From positions 35,461,751 through 35,525,750 of the forward strand of contig NC_061867.1 in the NCBI RefSeq assembly GCF_907164915.1: 64,000 nucleotides of DNA, written 5' to 3'. The position numbers and the translations under genes are program-made. Positions 34,917-46,902 of this stretch are shown one piece after another; positions within the stretch are counted from its first letter, which is position 1, and each line of letters begins with the position of its first letter. Under the pieces are notes generated by a model. That model was not told the origin of the DNA. It saw only the letters and a list, made by a program, of their open reading frames with translations, and made no database searches. This stretch comes from Impatiens glandulifera (Eukaryota > Streptophyta > Magnoliopsida > Ericales > Balsaminaceae).

Positions 34917-36721
34917 TGTTGGGAAAAATTAAGTAAATAGTTATTTAACTCGGAAGAAATTTTTGAGAAGAACTAAGTGAAGAGTTAATTAACTTAGAAA
35001 TTATTAAATATTAATCAATTGAATTTTGATGATGTTTTAATATGAAAGAAGTTAAGTCCTCTATTTGTTTCTATGTAGGTGCATCAAATTAGGCTAACTT
35101 AGACGTGATCTAAGCAGGTTAATTAGACGTGTTGCTAGTTAGACATGCCAGTCTAATAGATACGTAGTTAGACGTGTGAATCTAATAGATACATAGTTAG
35201 ACGTGCAAGTCTAACAAATACGTAGTTAGACGTGCCAGTCTAATAGATACGTAGTTAGACGTGCTAGTCTAACAGATACGTAGTTAGACGTGCCAGTCTA
35301 ACAGATACGTAGTTAGACGTGCAAGTCTAACAGATACGTAGTTAGACGTGCCAGTCTAACAGATACGTAGTTAAACTTGACAGTCTAACAGATACGTAGT
35401 TAGACGTGCAAGTTTAACAGATACGTAGTAAAACGTGCTAGTCTAACAGATACGTAGTTAGACGTGTAAGTCTAATAGATACATAATTAGACGTGCAAAT
35501 CTAACATATACGTAGATAGGCGTGTCAGTATAACAGATACATAGTTAGACGTGCAATTGTAACAGATATGTAGTTAGACGTGCAAGTCTAACAGATACGT
35601 AGTTAGACGTGCTAGTCTAACAGATACGTAGTTAGAGGTGCAAGTCTAACAGATACGTAGTTAGACATTGGCATCTAACTCCTTCAGATAAGTCTGAGGT
35701 GATTCGAAGATAGATGATGTAGTCTAACTCCATTAGACGTGGTAGTCTAATGGGATGTGAAGTTAGATGTTGCAGTCTAACTCCATTAGATTTGGTGGTC
35801 TAATGGAACTCGTTGTTAGACGTTGACGTCTAACTCCCTTAGACTCTCCCTTAGACTCTGTAGTCTAATGGAGTACGTCTAATGCCTCACTTCAGCAGCT
35901 ATTTGAAGTTAGCATATGTCTATCCACAATCAACTAGTTGTACATTACTCTTGCTCCACTCTTTCTTGTAGTCTAATATGCCAGCTATTTGCATCAAATG
36001 AATGAATGCCACGTACGCGAATATTCTTCTCACTACTTGTTTAGTACAAGACAGTTCCAAAAGGATATCCGGTGCACTATCGTTCAGTACAACCACGATC
36101 CATGAGCACAGAGTGTGTTGTACTCCTGTACTATGGAGGCTTTCCAATGGGCGCTTGCCACGTGTCCATGAAGAAGATTCGACCGTTTGTGTCCTTCTAC
36201 TACAAATAGATGCTCAAGGACATTTGCCGAATCACCAGTCACTTTGCTCATTTCGCTACAACCTTAAAAGCGTACTCTTGCACTAATTATACATCATTTT
36301 TTTCAAGTTCAAGAGAGATTAAAAAACACTGTCTAACTGAGAGATATTATTGATCATATTATAAGTTGAACAAAGTTTGTTCTGTTCAATAGAGTGTTAT
36401 CTATTCAGTAAGATGTATTTGATTTAAAGAAGTTTAGTGAAATCCTTCCAGTTGTTGGAAGAAGGGGTGACGTATGAGAGTTAGCTCTAAACATCCATAA
36501 ACAACTTATTGTGTTCTTTCCTTTTGTCTTTTATCTCTCATTGGTTCAAAGCTTCAAACCCTAACAAACAGTTCCACACTTGAATCGTTTCAAGAGTTTG
36601 TGAAGGTTTGCAAAGAATTGAAAGTGATATTAATCCCTATTATGATTTCTATCAATCCATTTATCTGAAGTTACTAACAACAGTCAGACTCCCGTCTCTA
36701 TTGGTTGCACCGATCCTATCA
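34917..36721 (+). repeat. 3' LTR of the Sirevirus-like element
   Basis: It starts TGTTGGGAAAAATTAAG and ends CCGATCCTATCA, and carries its own hairpin array at 35138-35679 (about 18 units of the GTTAGAC-N6-GTCTAAC type). The intervening 3' part includes the CACGTGTCCATGAAG and TTCGACCGTT promoter block at 36161-36190. Confidence 0.9.
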
Positions 36722-36790
36722 AAATACGATAACTATCCTTAAATTTAGGAATTTTTTAATAATAATTATTTAACAGTCAATAGTCAAAAT

Positions 36791-36925
36791 GAGAATCTAA
36801 ATATTCATAAATCTAGGAAATTAAAGAGAATCTAAATATTCATATATCTAGAAATTTTAAGAGAATCTAAATATTCATAAATTTAGTAACTTAAAGAGAA
36901 TCTAAATATTCATAAATCTAGGATC
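36791..36925. repeat. Short tandem repeat of about 35 bp, four copies
   Basis: GAGAATCTAAATATTCATAA plus a linker of about 15 bp (ATCTAGGAAATTAAA), repeated about four times, with stray copies near 37063-37095. It lies between the Sirevirus and the primer site of the old Copia, so it belongs to that element's leader. Confidence 0.75.
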
Positions 36926-37421
36926 TTAATGATAACATCATACATCTTTATATTGCGTACTAATCATTTGATATTATCAAAAATTAATATATCTATATAT
37001 TCTGTAAAAACATGCTTTTAAAATCATCTAAATTCATCCATATATATTTTGCTTAATGATAGAGAAAATTCAAATATTCATAAATTTAGGGATCTTACTT
37101 CATGATTGCTTAAGTAAAGATAATTCAAATACCCTTTAATTTATCGTCAATCTTCATGATAGATAACATCATAAAATTTAATCTTAATACATAATATATG
37201 AATCTTAATTAAAGATATATATATATATATATTTCCGATTAAAATTTTCAAATCTAAAATATATATATTCAAATTATCAAAATCAATATATTCCTAATAT
37301 TATGTTTTGAAATTATCAAAACCAATATATATACCCAACAATATGATTTGAAATTATCATAAATCCATACATATATATCTACACCGAATGATATAAATTC
37401 TCACAAAATTAAATTAGGACA

Positions 37422-37433
37422 GCTCTGATACCA
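37422..37433 (-). other. Primer binding site of the old Copia (minus strand)
   Basis: GCTCTGATACCA is the reverse complement of TGGTATCAGAGC and lies 2 bp inside the 5' LTR border. Confidence 0.85.
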
Positions 37434-37435
37434 AT

Positions 37436-37909
37436 TGTTAGAATTATTCGAATTAGATTTTAATTTAAATTGTTAAAAATTAAAATTTGAATGCGGTAGT
37501 GTACCTTAATTGTAATCATGAATCTTCTCTTTCTTTAGAATGAAAATGTTCTTTAATATTCTATGTTCTTAGACTTTCCTTAGATGAAATGGTTCTTACA
37601 ATTTGTTGATGAGTATGTCAATTATTTTCTCTCTCAATTGATGGGGACGCAATTGAGAAATAACCATACCTCAAATAGGAACCATTATAAAATAACTAAT
37701 ATTTTGTCAGTTATTATAGTTTGATCATTTCTAATTTAGTTTTTTCATAAAATTTGAATTGGCACTTAGGTATCCTCAGTTTATATTCATGACAAATACA
37801 CCCATAAGGCATAAACTTAATTTCACATTAGATCACATTATTTTAGATTATTTTAAAGATGATATTTGCACAATTATTTAATATACTAGTGACCCCATAA
37901 ATTCCAACA
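37436..37909 (-). repeat. Right (5') LTR of the old Copia
   Basis: It runs from TGTTAGAATTATTCG to AAATTCCAACA, matching 16870-17337. Confidence 0.8.
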
Positions 37910-37914
37910 TTACC

Positions 37915-38324
37915 TTCGCTATTAATCGAAACTATGTTCTGTGTAATGAACAGTCTTTTCAGATATTATATCCTACTAAAACCATCAAATATGTGAATGA
38001 ATTTAAAATAAGTCACATATAAAAGATATGGATATGTTATGTTATTGGACAACTTATGATATAAAATTCTTGACATTATAAAGTTATTACAGCATACTCC
38101 ATCTTGGCTTAACTATAGGTTTGTCTTGATTGATGGTGACAATGAATTTCTAGAAATTTCTTCATATTTATTCGAGAAGAAGAAAATTGCAATCTACATT
38201 GTTAACGAACTAGAACTTTATTCTTTATTGAATAGTCGAATTCAATTTTTACTTGGTTAATCAACCAAGTTAAGTTGAAAAAGAACACGTCCAAATAGTA
38301 GAAGGAGTATAAACAAATGAAATT
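37915..38324. other. Host flank between two retroelements
   Basis: No recognisable gene. A short open stretch near 38100-38250 on the + strand has no known motif. Confidence 0.35.
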
Positions 38325-38332
38325 TTGGTTGA

Positions 38333-41300
38333 TGTTGGTAACAAGAGGTCAAAAAAAAGTTTATTCTTATTTCATCTCAAATGAATTCTTAAAAGTCTTT
38401 TTAGGAAAGCATTGAATATTCATATGCTTGACTCTTCAAATGCCAAAATAACATATCTCTTAGTTATCCCATTCACCCCTAAAACCATTAATATTATTAT
38501 ATAAATATTAAACATAAAAAATAAAACGTCTTAATTTAAGTTTTTCAACAAATCTCCCCCTTAAACATAAATACTTTTCCCATCTCTCATTCCAATAAGA
38601 TTTTTACAACTCTCCAGTAGTGTGGTCGGTAGTGGATTGGTGAATACGTCAGCGGCTTGAGCTCGAATTTCAACATGCTTCAGCTCAACCTTTCATTTTT
38701 TGACTTGTTCTCGAATGAAATGAAATTGGACGTCAATGCGCTTGTTCCTCCATGATTAACCGAGTTCCTTGTCAACTCCATTGTCGACTTGTTATCAACT
38801 CGGATCATAGTTCTTTCATCTCGAATCACTCCCAAATTCCATAGTAATTTTGAAAGATAGACTACATAACACACGCTCCAAGAGGCCGCCACATACTCAA
38901 CCTCGCAGGTCAACAGAGTTACAATAGACTACTTCTTTGACAACCAAGTAAAAGTCATATTCATGAGTAGAAATACATAACCCGAAGTACTTTTCAGATC
39001 ATCAACATCACCACACCAATTACTATCCAAGTAATTCACTAATCGGTTGTCATATGATTTTAAATAGAAAAGACCAAGTGAAAGGGTTCCTCGAACATAT
39101 CTCAGAATTCTCTTCAAGGCCTTCCAATTTGATAGCTTGGATCCTCCATGAATCTACTTACTATCACAACACTCAATATTAGGTCAGGTTTCGTGCTTGT
39201 AAGATACCTTAAACTTTCGATTAAGCTTCGATATCTCCCAACATCAGCTCGTTCTCCTCCATCAAACTTTGAGAGTTTATTGGTTGGTTCTATTGGAGTA
39301 GAAACTAGGTTGCAGTCCTCCATTTTAAACATCTTTAAAATTTCAACTACTTCACTTCTAGGGAAAGAAAATATTTCATCAGTCCTAAGTTTGTCATCTC
39401 AAACTCTTTCTTTATTACCTCTTTGAACTCCTTAATTAGTTATGGGTTGCTTACGGTGAATATGAGGTCGTCGACATAGAGAACGACTACCATCATATCA
39501 TTTTATGATTTCTTTGTGTACAAGACATGCTCGTATGGACATTGCTCATACTCTTTTTTCTTGAAATACTCGTCAATTCTCTCATTCCAAGCACAAGGAA
39601 CCTACTTCATCCAGTAAAGGATTTTCTCAATCTCATCACTTCTTATCATCCACTCTCTTCATATACCCGATTGGTTACTCGACGTACACCTCCTCCTTCA
39701 ACACTATATTTAGAAAGTCTGACTTCACATCCATTTATATAATCGGCCATTGGTTTTGAGCAGCTAACGAGATTTGATGTTAGATTGACTCCATTCTCAT
39801 GATAGGAGCAAATACTGCATCATAATTAATTTCCTCCTTTTATCTATAGTCCTTCACCATAAGTCGAGCCTTATAACACATAACCTCTCCTTCAAAATTT
39901 ATCTTTTTTGTACACCCATTTTATTCCAATTGGTTGAGCTCCTTCAGGAAGGTCGGTTAGCTCCCATGTTTTATTGCATTTAATTACCTAAATTTCTTCA
40001 TCCATAGCTGATCTTCATTTCACGTCTTGTACAACTTTTTCAAAATTCAAATTTTTTGAGCCGGCTAAGAGACATACAACATGAACTTCATTTGTAGTTT
40101 TATATATCTTCCACAGAATTCTCATTTTGGGATGTTGAGGCTCGAATTTATCTTCTGAAAGCTTGGTGGTTGTTCATATCGGAGGCATAATAACTTTTGA
40201 ACTTGTTTCTTCCTCAATCAGTTTACTCTAGCTCCATGCCATTGATTTCATAAGGTGAACATCTTGATTCACCACCAATTTCTTGTTGACATGATCAAAC
40301 AATTTATATGCCTTAGATTTTTCATCATACTGATAAATATTTACTTCTTACTCCAATCTTCTAATTTTGTCATGTGCTAACTTGGTACTTTCCTATATGC
40401 CATGCTACCGAACACCTTGAGATGAAAAACACTCGGCTTCATACCACTCCAAATCTCCTAAGGCGTCTTCTCTCATAACTTTGCATATGGACATCTATTT
40501 TGCACATAGACTATGCATTGCACTACTTCTGCCCAAAACTTTTTCGGCATATTCTTTCCTTTCAACATAGATTGAACCATATCGAGAATAGTTGGATTCT
40601 TTTGGTCTGCTACATCGTTTTCTACAAAGAATAAGCCACCGTCAGGTAATGCTTGGTCCCATGTTCTCACAGTATTTGTTAAAGTTAATATAAGTGAACT
40701 CACCTCCTTTGTCAAATCAAAATACTTTGATGACTTTGTTTGTTTCTTTCTTCACCATCACTTTAAATTTCTTGAAGTTTTCAAACACTTCTGACTTCTA
40801 CTTCAGAAAATAAATACACGTCTTCCTTGAGAAATCATCAATTAAAGAGAGTAAGTATCTCTTACTATTGAATGATTTTGGAGTTATCGGCCCACATAAA
40901 TAAATATGGATCAGTTCGAGTTGCTCCTTTGCTCGGTATTCATAACTGCTTCGGAAAGAAGTCCTCGTTTGTTTCTCTATCACACATTATTCACAAAATC
41001 ACTTTTCGAATATAATATTAAGCGGTCCAATCACTATCTCCTTTTTCAGCAGCTCGTTCAACTCCCAAGTGAAGATGACTGAACCGATAATGTCAATTCA
41101 TGGCCTTATCCTTTAGATCAAGTTGTATACATTTATCTTGAACTATTTTAAGCTCAAGTTTGTACATGCAATTTTCTTCAATTCTACTTAGGCAATGAGC
41201 CTTCTGAATTTATCCTTCAATTATAGTTCCTAGTCCTTCATCAGAGCCAAGTACCCTTTCTCCATCAGTTATCTCATGCTTAATATGTTGTTTTTGAGAT

Positions 41301-42905
41301 TAGGTAAGTAGTAAACATCGATGATCTCTTTGATTCTCCCATTTCTATGTTAATACCTGATCATTCATCGATCTTTAACGACTACTTTTGAAGCATCGTC
41401 GAAAGAAATTGATTCGGACTCCACATTTGAGAGTATTTTGAATAACCTCTCGTCACCACACATGTGCTTACTTGTGCTAGTGTCCAAGTACCAAAATGAG
41501 TTATCAGAATAACTCGGTTTGATCTTAGTTTCTGGAATTTTTGTCACAAACAACAATCCATCATCTTCTTTCTTAGCAAAGAAGTTTGTTGGTTCCTTTT
41601 TTTCTTCTCGGGCCTATAATCTTTGAAAATATGACCCATGTTTCCGTAGTTGTAGAATTTTATAGAGTAACAATCCTTGGAAATATGTTCATATTTTCCA
41701 CAATTATAACACTCAATATTATTGTTTGTGTTTTTTCGGCCACCCCGAGCTTGACATCGGCATTCTAGTTCTATTGGCCAACTTGCTCACTTCCTCGTCC
41801 TCCTCTTCCTCTACCACTTAGGCCTCTACTTTTTTCCTCTACCTCTAGTACTCTAAAAATAGAGCACCTTCTCTTTTTTTTATTATCGTATTTTCCTAAA
41901 GAGGTTGTTTAAGGGACTCCCCCTTCTTATTTTTTCTTCTCTGTTTATGCGTTTACAAGGACCCGACAAGCTCTTCAATGGTGAGCGTTGATAGATCCTT
42001 GGATTCTTCTATTGCGCACACGATATTTTGAAACTATATGTCAATGACCTCATAATCTTTTCAACAACTCAGATTGATGAAAGACTCTCCCATTTTGATT
42101 TAGCCTGTTCACCACGATCTCCACTAGAGTAATGAACTCAGTTACGCTTTCAGACTCTTTCATCCTCATGTTTTCCAAATCGCCCTTTAGGGTTCGAAGC
42201 TTGACTTGCTTCACCCGTTCTTCTCCTTTGTTTGCTATTTTGAGTATATCCCATGCTACATTGAAAGATTTTGCATCAGATTTCTTCTCAAACCTAGATT
42301 CACCAATAAATCAGTATATTAAATACATAGTCGTCCTGTCTTTAGCTCGAACGACCTTCAATATGTTCAGTTGCGCATTTGAATACCCATCTATGTTTGT
42401 CGGTTCCTCATACACAGTCTCAACCACATCCCAGTTATCTTGGGAGCCAAAAAGGGCCTTCATCTACACCTTCCAGTTTTCGTAGTTGACGCCTTTTATT
42501 AAATTGGGTAGTGGGATGCCATTTGTTAGACCTGCCATTTCTCTCAAGTATTTACACTCAACACACACCTCACAAAGTTCTCGATCGCTCCTATATTTCT
42601 CTCAGCCAACGCACACCGCGACGTCTTTTGAGGTTGACAAGTTCTTTCACGCTCACCTCACATACAATGGCTCTTATACCAATTTGTTGGTAACAAGAGG
42701 GAAAACAATATATTTCTTCTTATTTCAACTCAAATTAATTCTTACAAGTATTTATAAAAAAATATTGACTCTTCATATTCTTGACTCTTCAAATGTCAAA
42801 ATAATGTATCTCTTAGTTATCTCACTCACCCCTAAAACCATTAATATTATTATAGAAATATTAAACATAAAAAATAAAACGTCATAATGTAAGTTTTTCA
42901 ACTTG
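38333..42905 (-). mobile_element. Minus-strand Copia element with short LTRs, dead
   Basis: Two direct copies of an LTR of about 218 bp (38333-38550 and 42685-42903) begin TGTTGGTAACAAGAG and end TTTTTCAACA. The primer site (CTCTTATACCA, 42671-42681, reverse complement TGGTATAAGAG) is inside the right LTR. The purine tract (ATCTCCCCCTTAA, 38551-38563) is inside the left one, fixing the orientation as minus. The sequence TTGGTTGA occurs just outside both ends (38325-38332 and 42903-42910), consistent with a GTTGA-containing target duplication. The internal order on the minus strand is gag, PR, INT, RT, RNase H, as in Copia. Confidence 0.85.
38640..42538 (-). pseudogene. gag-pol pseudogene of the minus-strand Copia
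   Basis: The minus-strand ATG at 42538 begins MAGLTNGIPLPNLIKGVNYE, then a stop after ENWKV. Gag core (MKALFGSQDNWDVVE) lies near 42400-42465. A CCHC knuckle (CYNCGKYEHISKDC) lies near 41670-41715. The protease region at 41365-41556 has WYLDTSTSKHMCG, where the catalytic DTG has become DTS. Integrase fragments include LSLIDDFSRKTCIYFLK (40798-40850). RNase H appears as SLIESLRYLTSTKPDL (39190-39240), GDVDDLKSTSGYVF (38970-39015) and EVEYVAASWSV (38860-38905). The regions between are scrambled by stops and indels. The family is clear and the copy cannot work. Confidence 0.82.
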
Positions 42906-43376
42906 GTTGAATGGTTGTAACAAATACTAATGAAGTAGCGGTTGAAAAAGAAGAATCATTCCGTTTATGAAAAAGTTCATAATCAAAGTATACAGAAGAA
43001 AAATAATGATTCCGGTGTAGACAAATTTAATAGGGAATTTATAGAGACATATGTAGAGGCATATGTTGAACTCAATGTCATCATCCACATCAGCTACTTC
43101 ATTTCCTTCCAAATCCAGCATTTATTTTCACTGCAGCCTCATTTCCATCCAAGCCGAGCATGTTTTTGTTCACTGTTTCACGAATCACAACCACGCTACT
43201 TAGAAATCTACGAGTGATCGGCTACGTTGTTCCTCCATCCTAGACGTGAGGTCCTCCGCGACTTCTTCTTCCTCAATTGCAACTACTAAAATCTTACAAA
43301 GCTTTGTGGTTGATATATTCATTGTTTCCATGGGAAATGAATGATGATGAGAAATAACTTGATAGAAAGAACCTCT

Positions 43377-44748
43377 CACTAGTAAAAAAATCATTTTTAA
43401 TGAGGGCATAAACCCTCGGAGAAAGCCAAAATTCCCTTGATGATTATTTTCGTCGAGGGCGATAAATGCTCTCGGACGGTGTTAGTGATAGCATTGTCCA
43501 TGAAGAAAAACCGAGAGCAGTTGTGGATCTCGGAGATAATTATAAATTTTTTTACCGAAAACAGAGCATTGACTCTTAGTGATAATCAACATTTCTAAAA
43601 AAATAATATTCTAAAATCTTCATCAGGGTTTGATATCATTTTTCACGTTTTTCCCTCCTTCCCTTAGATCTTTGTTTGATGCAATAATTAGGGTTTATAG
43701 ATGCAACTTTCTCCGCCACGCCTTCACAACCTCCTCCTCCCTATAGTATACCTGAAAAAATACCATAAAGAATAAAAGAACATAATGGGAAGTGAAATGA
43801 ATACAATAAACCAAACAGATTGATTTCCAGATCTCAATTCTCCATCTTTCGAAAAAAAAATTAATCATAGTTCTTTTTCGACTTTACTGTTAATAAATAC
43901 TCATCATCATAATCATATTTATTTTCTTTACCAACATAACATTACAATAACAATACTGTAAATAACAAAGATCATCATCTCTATTTATTTGTACTAACTG
44001 TATCAGGTGCAGTTCGTCGTTTCATTGTTTCTTCTGCTATTTCAGATTTATGCAGATGGAACTAGCGAGATCAAAGAGCAGCTAGAGGAACAGCTTGAGA
44101 TCTACGCAGTTTTGATGCTCGTTTCCGTAGTGCTAAAACTGTTTTTTACAAATCCTTACTGTTCGCGAGATCTCCAAGTTGAAGAACGCAATCTCCGAAT
44201 CTAATGGACTGAGAAACCTAATTTCCTCTAACGAATCTCATCTTTTTGAGTTTGTGTTTATAGAGAAACTCGATGATCTGACTCAAATTGTTGGAGTAGC
44301 TTATAGATTTGACTCAAATCGCTGGAGCAGTTTCTAGATCTAACTCAAATCGCTAGTGTAAAGACAGTATAAGGATCTGACCATATTCTTCAACGATTCG
44401 AGCATGTCTAGAGAGATATTGATGTGAAGACAGTCAGATTTCTCGTTAAAGATATGGAATGTATGATGAGGAAGATGGAGAGATACGTTAAAGAGATGGA
44501 ATTAATAAATCTAGAAAAAGAGATAGAATACGTTAAAGAGGTGGAATGAAGAGATCTAGAGAGAGAATAAGAGATGAAGAAATGAACAGTTTGGACGGCC
44601 GCGGGCAAAATATAACTTTTTTACCGAGTCGGGTATAATTATATATTTTACCTAGACCAACAATTTTCCCTCGGTAATATTAATATCACAAAAAGTATTT
44701 TTTCGCTTTCAACGATATTTCTCGGTAAATGTGATTTTTTTACTAGTG
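43377..44748. mobile_element. Non-autonomous CACTA element
   Basis: The ends are a perfect 17-bp inverted repeat, CACTAGTAAAAAAATCA, and the 3-bp sequence TCT lies on both sides (43374-43376 and 44749-44751), exactly as CACTA transposons integrate. Sub-terminal GAGGG/CCCTCGG motifs recur (43410-43490 and 44660-44730). At 1372 bp it is too short for a transposase. The interior (43620-44600) has leader-like and exon-like stretches, for example a frame at 44007-44204 (IYADGTSEIKEQLEEQLEIY), which may be a captured gene fragment; no donor is recognised. Confidence 0.9.
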
Positions 44749-44751
44749 TCT

Positions 44752-46500
44752 AGTTCCTCCACTAGCCTTGAAATAAGTCATGAAGATAGAAATCTCTTAT
44801 CATCGCTTATGTCTTTGGAACATCATTAAATAAATTCTTATCAAGTTTAGAGAATATAGTAATTATAAGCTGATATAGAAAAACTTGAAGCATTTTTTTT
44901 GTACAATTCATTCACATATAAGAATGTGAAAGTAATTGAAAGAAATTGATTGAGAATTATAATTTGGGAGAAAATGTTTGGTTGAATTATTTATATGAAC
45001 TTTGACATAAATGGTTGCGTGTGTTTGTTAAATATAAATTTTAGGTTGGGATATCAAAAGTCAAAAAAAAGTGATAATGAATGTATTTATTTATTTATGT
45101 TTATGTTCATTCGAAAATAACTTTGAAGCAATTTGTTAAATAGTATGCCAATGCCATGAAAAATAAGATTGAAAAGGAAAAGAATTCTGATTTTGTGTCT
45201 TTCAATTTTAGTTTTCCAGTTATTAGTAGCATTCTAATTGAGAAGTAGTTTCAATATTTCTATACAAATAAGACATTCAGATTTTTCTAGGATGAAATTA
45301 GAGGTTTAATGTACCGTAACCCGTTCATTAGTAAAACAAGAAAAGTCCACTTATGTGTTTGAAGTGGTGCAAACAATATTTTGAAAAGATGGAGTCAGTC
45401 AAAAGAGAATTGTCTTTTGGGTACTTTACGTGACTGATCTGGTCCCTCGATGTCCCGATCCCAATCTTCTTATTTCGCTTCCTTCGAGAGGAAGAAATAT
45501 CATAATTCTTTGATTCTTGATGTTTAGTTTGGACAAAATTGGATCTAAATTTTTTAGAGTCGTCACACCTTAATTTTTTTTTTTTAAAGAAACTAGGAAA
45601 TAAATTCAGATGATTCTGATTAAGGATTCGTTACTTCTGAGAAAGGGCCTTGGCTCTTTGCCTACACGATCTGTCAAATATTAAACTAATATAAAATAAA
45701 ATAAGACAAGGATTATCTCTACTACAAAATGACTAGTTAGTGATATGGGTGGGAAAATTACTATTAGTATTATTATATTAAAAATACCGTATCACATAAT
45801 ATCGAGAATATTGTTTTTTAGGTATACCGAAAAAAGGTTAGGTATGATAATAATACTGAAATTATTGGTAAGATATTTATATAAAATTTTCAAAATTTTA
45901 GTATATTAGTAATTATCAAAATAATATTTATAAATTCAAAAAATATATAATATTTGTAAGTAATAAATAATGACTAATGAAATTATAAATAATTATGATT
46001 TAATTTATTTTTCAAGAAATTAGATTCACTATTATAAAATTTAGCAAGATCAAATTTTCATTAAGTGAATCAACAAATTTTATTAAATTTATTTATTCTG
46101 TAAACATATTTGATGACTCAACTTTCAAAATTTTATTTTCTCTCTAAACTTAGAAAATTTATTTTCTTTTCTAAATAGATTTGATGTCATTTCAATTATA
46201 GAAATATAGTTATTTTTAATTAAAATGATTTTAACTCAAATAATAATTATTATAATTATCTAACCATGTAGTGTATTATCAATTTATAATTTTTTTTTCA
46301 AATGAAAATGCAATTTATGACCGACTTTGGGTGCGAGATATATATGTAGAGGATTAGATAAAACAGGCTCTAGCTCAGGATTGGTTCGAGGAACATTCGT
46401 AGTAGGCTCTATCCTTACCATTTAGATCATCATCTCTGTTACTCATATTCTATTACGCTTTTATTTTATTTTTTTTATTATATTTGTTTTTGGTTCTGCC
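44752..46500. other. AT-rich intergenic region with unassigned repeat-like parts
   Basis: No gene is seen. 45550-45720 and 46320-46420 are less AT-rich and look like decayed retroelement sequence, but have no diagnostic motif. Confidence 0.4.
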
Positions 46501-46524
46501 CATGATTACTTATCCAGAAATCGT

Positions 46525-46690
46525 GTATTTCACGCAAGAACGGGGCATATTAATGTTCGCTATCACTTTATGTGAGAAATTCTCGAAGAATAGGTAGTAC
46601 TTCTCCATAAAATTTGTACTACGAAGAATCATGCAGATATGACGAAGGTGGTGACAAAAGTCAAATTTAAAAAAAAAATAATTATATTTT
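46525..46690 (+). pseudogene. Relic of a Copia RNase H C-terminus
   Basis: Plus-strand translation in shifting frames gives ARTGHINVRYHFM and then KICTTKNHADM and TKVVTKVKF. These correspond to the RTKHIDVRYHFIRE and KNPADMLTK blocks at the end of Copia pol. No LTR is recognised beside it. Confidence 0.6.
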
Positions 46691-46775
46691 GTACTCAAGA
46701 ACTATTTTTCAATGATGAAGATTTATATTGGATATTGTGTTAATGTAAAGATTTGTTAACTTTTGACACAATTAG

Positions 46776-46814
46776 AATCTATTTTAAATTCTTTAGTGTG
46801 TTTATTGGATGCAC

Positions 46815-46820
<6 letters not shown>
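46776..46820. repeat. 45-bp flank repeated at both EPRV left junctions, copy 1
   Basis: It matches 52416-52460 at 42 of 45 positions by direct reading (TTTTAAATTCTTTAGTGTG core, then GATGCACC). Each copy is followed immediately by a (TA)n tract and then viral sequence. Confidence 0.88.
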
Positions 46821-46869
<49 letters not shown>

Positions 46870-46902
46870 ATATATATATATATATATATTATATATTATA
46901 TA
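46819..46902. repeat. (TA)n microsatellite, left EPRV border
   Basis: TA dinucleotides with a few ATTATA interruptions directly abut viral coat-protein sequence at about 46903. Integration beside AT/TA dinucleotide tracts is known for endogenous plant pararetroviruses. Confidence 0.9.

Larger units (their letters stand above)
26600..36721 (+). mobile_element. Sirevirus-like Copia element without pol, complete with TSD
   Basis: LTRs of 1816 and 1805 bp flank the element, and the 5-bp repeat AAATA lies exactly outside both ends (26595-26599 and 36722-36726). A tRNA-Met-type primer site follows the 5' LTR, and a purine tract (AATGAGGGAAAT, about 34905-34916) precedes the 3' LTR. The gag has the long form with a zinc knuckle and a coiled-coil tail typical of Sireviruses. 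Protease, integrase, RT and RNase H are absent. In their place are 0.9 kb of non-coding sequence and a 3.4-kb second coding region. The element would need enzymes from an autonomous relative. Confidence 0.88.
16870..37909 (-). mobile_element. Old minus-strand Copia element, expanded by nested insertions
   Basis: Two direct copies of an LTR of about 470 bp (16870-17337 and 37436-37909) bracket the region. The right copy is adjacent to a minus-strand tRNA-Met primer site (37422-37433), marking it as the 5' LTR. The left copy is adjacent to ATCTCCCACC (17338-17347), a minus-strand polypurine tract, marking it as the 3' LTR. The 5 bp outside are GTACC (16865-16869) and TTACC (37910-37914), a possible aged target duplication. 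Between them lie a degenerate Copia pol (17560-18900), a Harbinger-type element, a solo LTR and a Sirevirus-like element. This fits an ancient insertion that later served as a landing site. The LTR pairing is by eye. Confidence 0.7.

Noticed and set aside
42132..42887. Plus-strand frames of 117 and 133 residues
   Set aside because: They lie opposite the gag pseudogene of the minus-strand Copia element and show no domain of their own.
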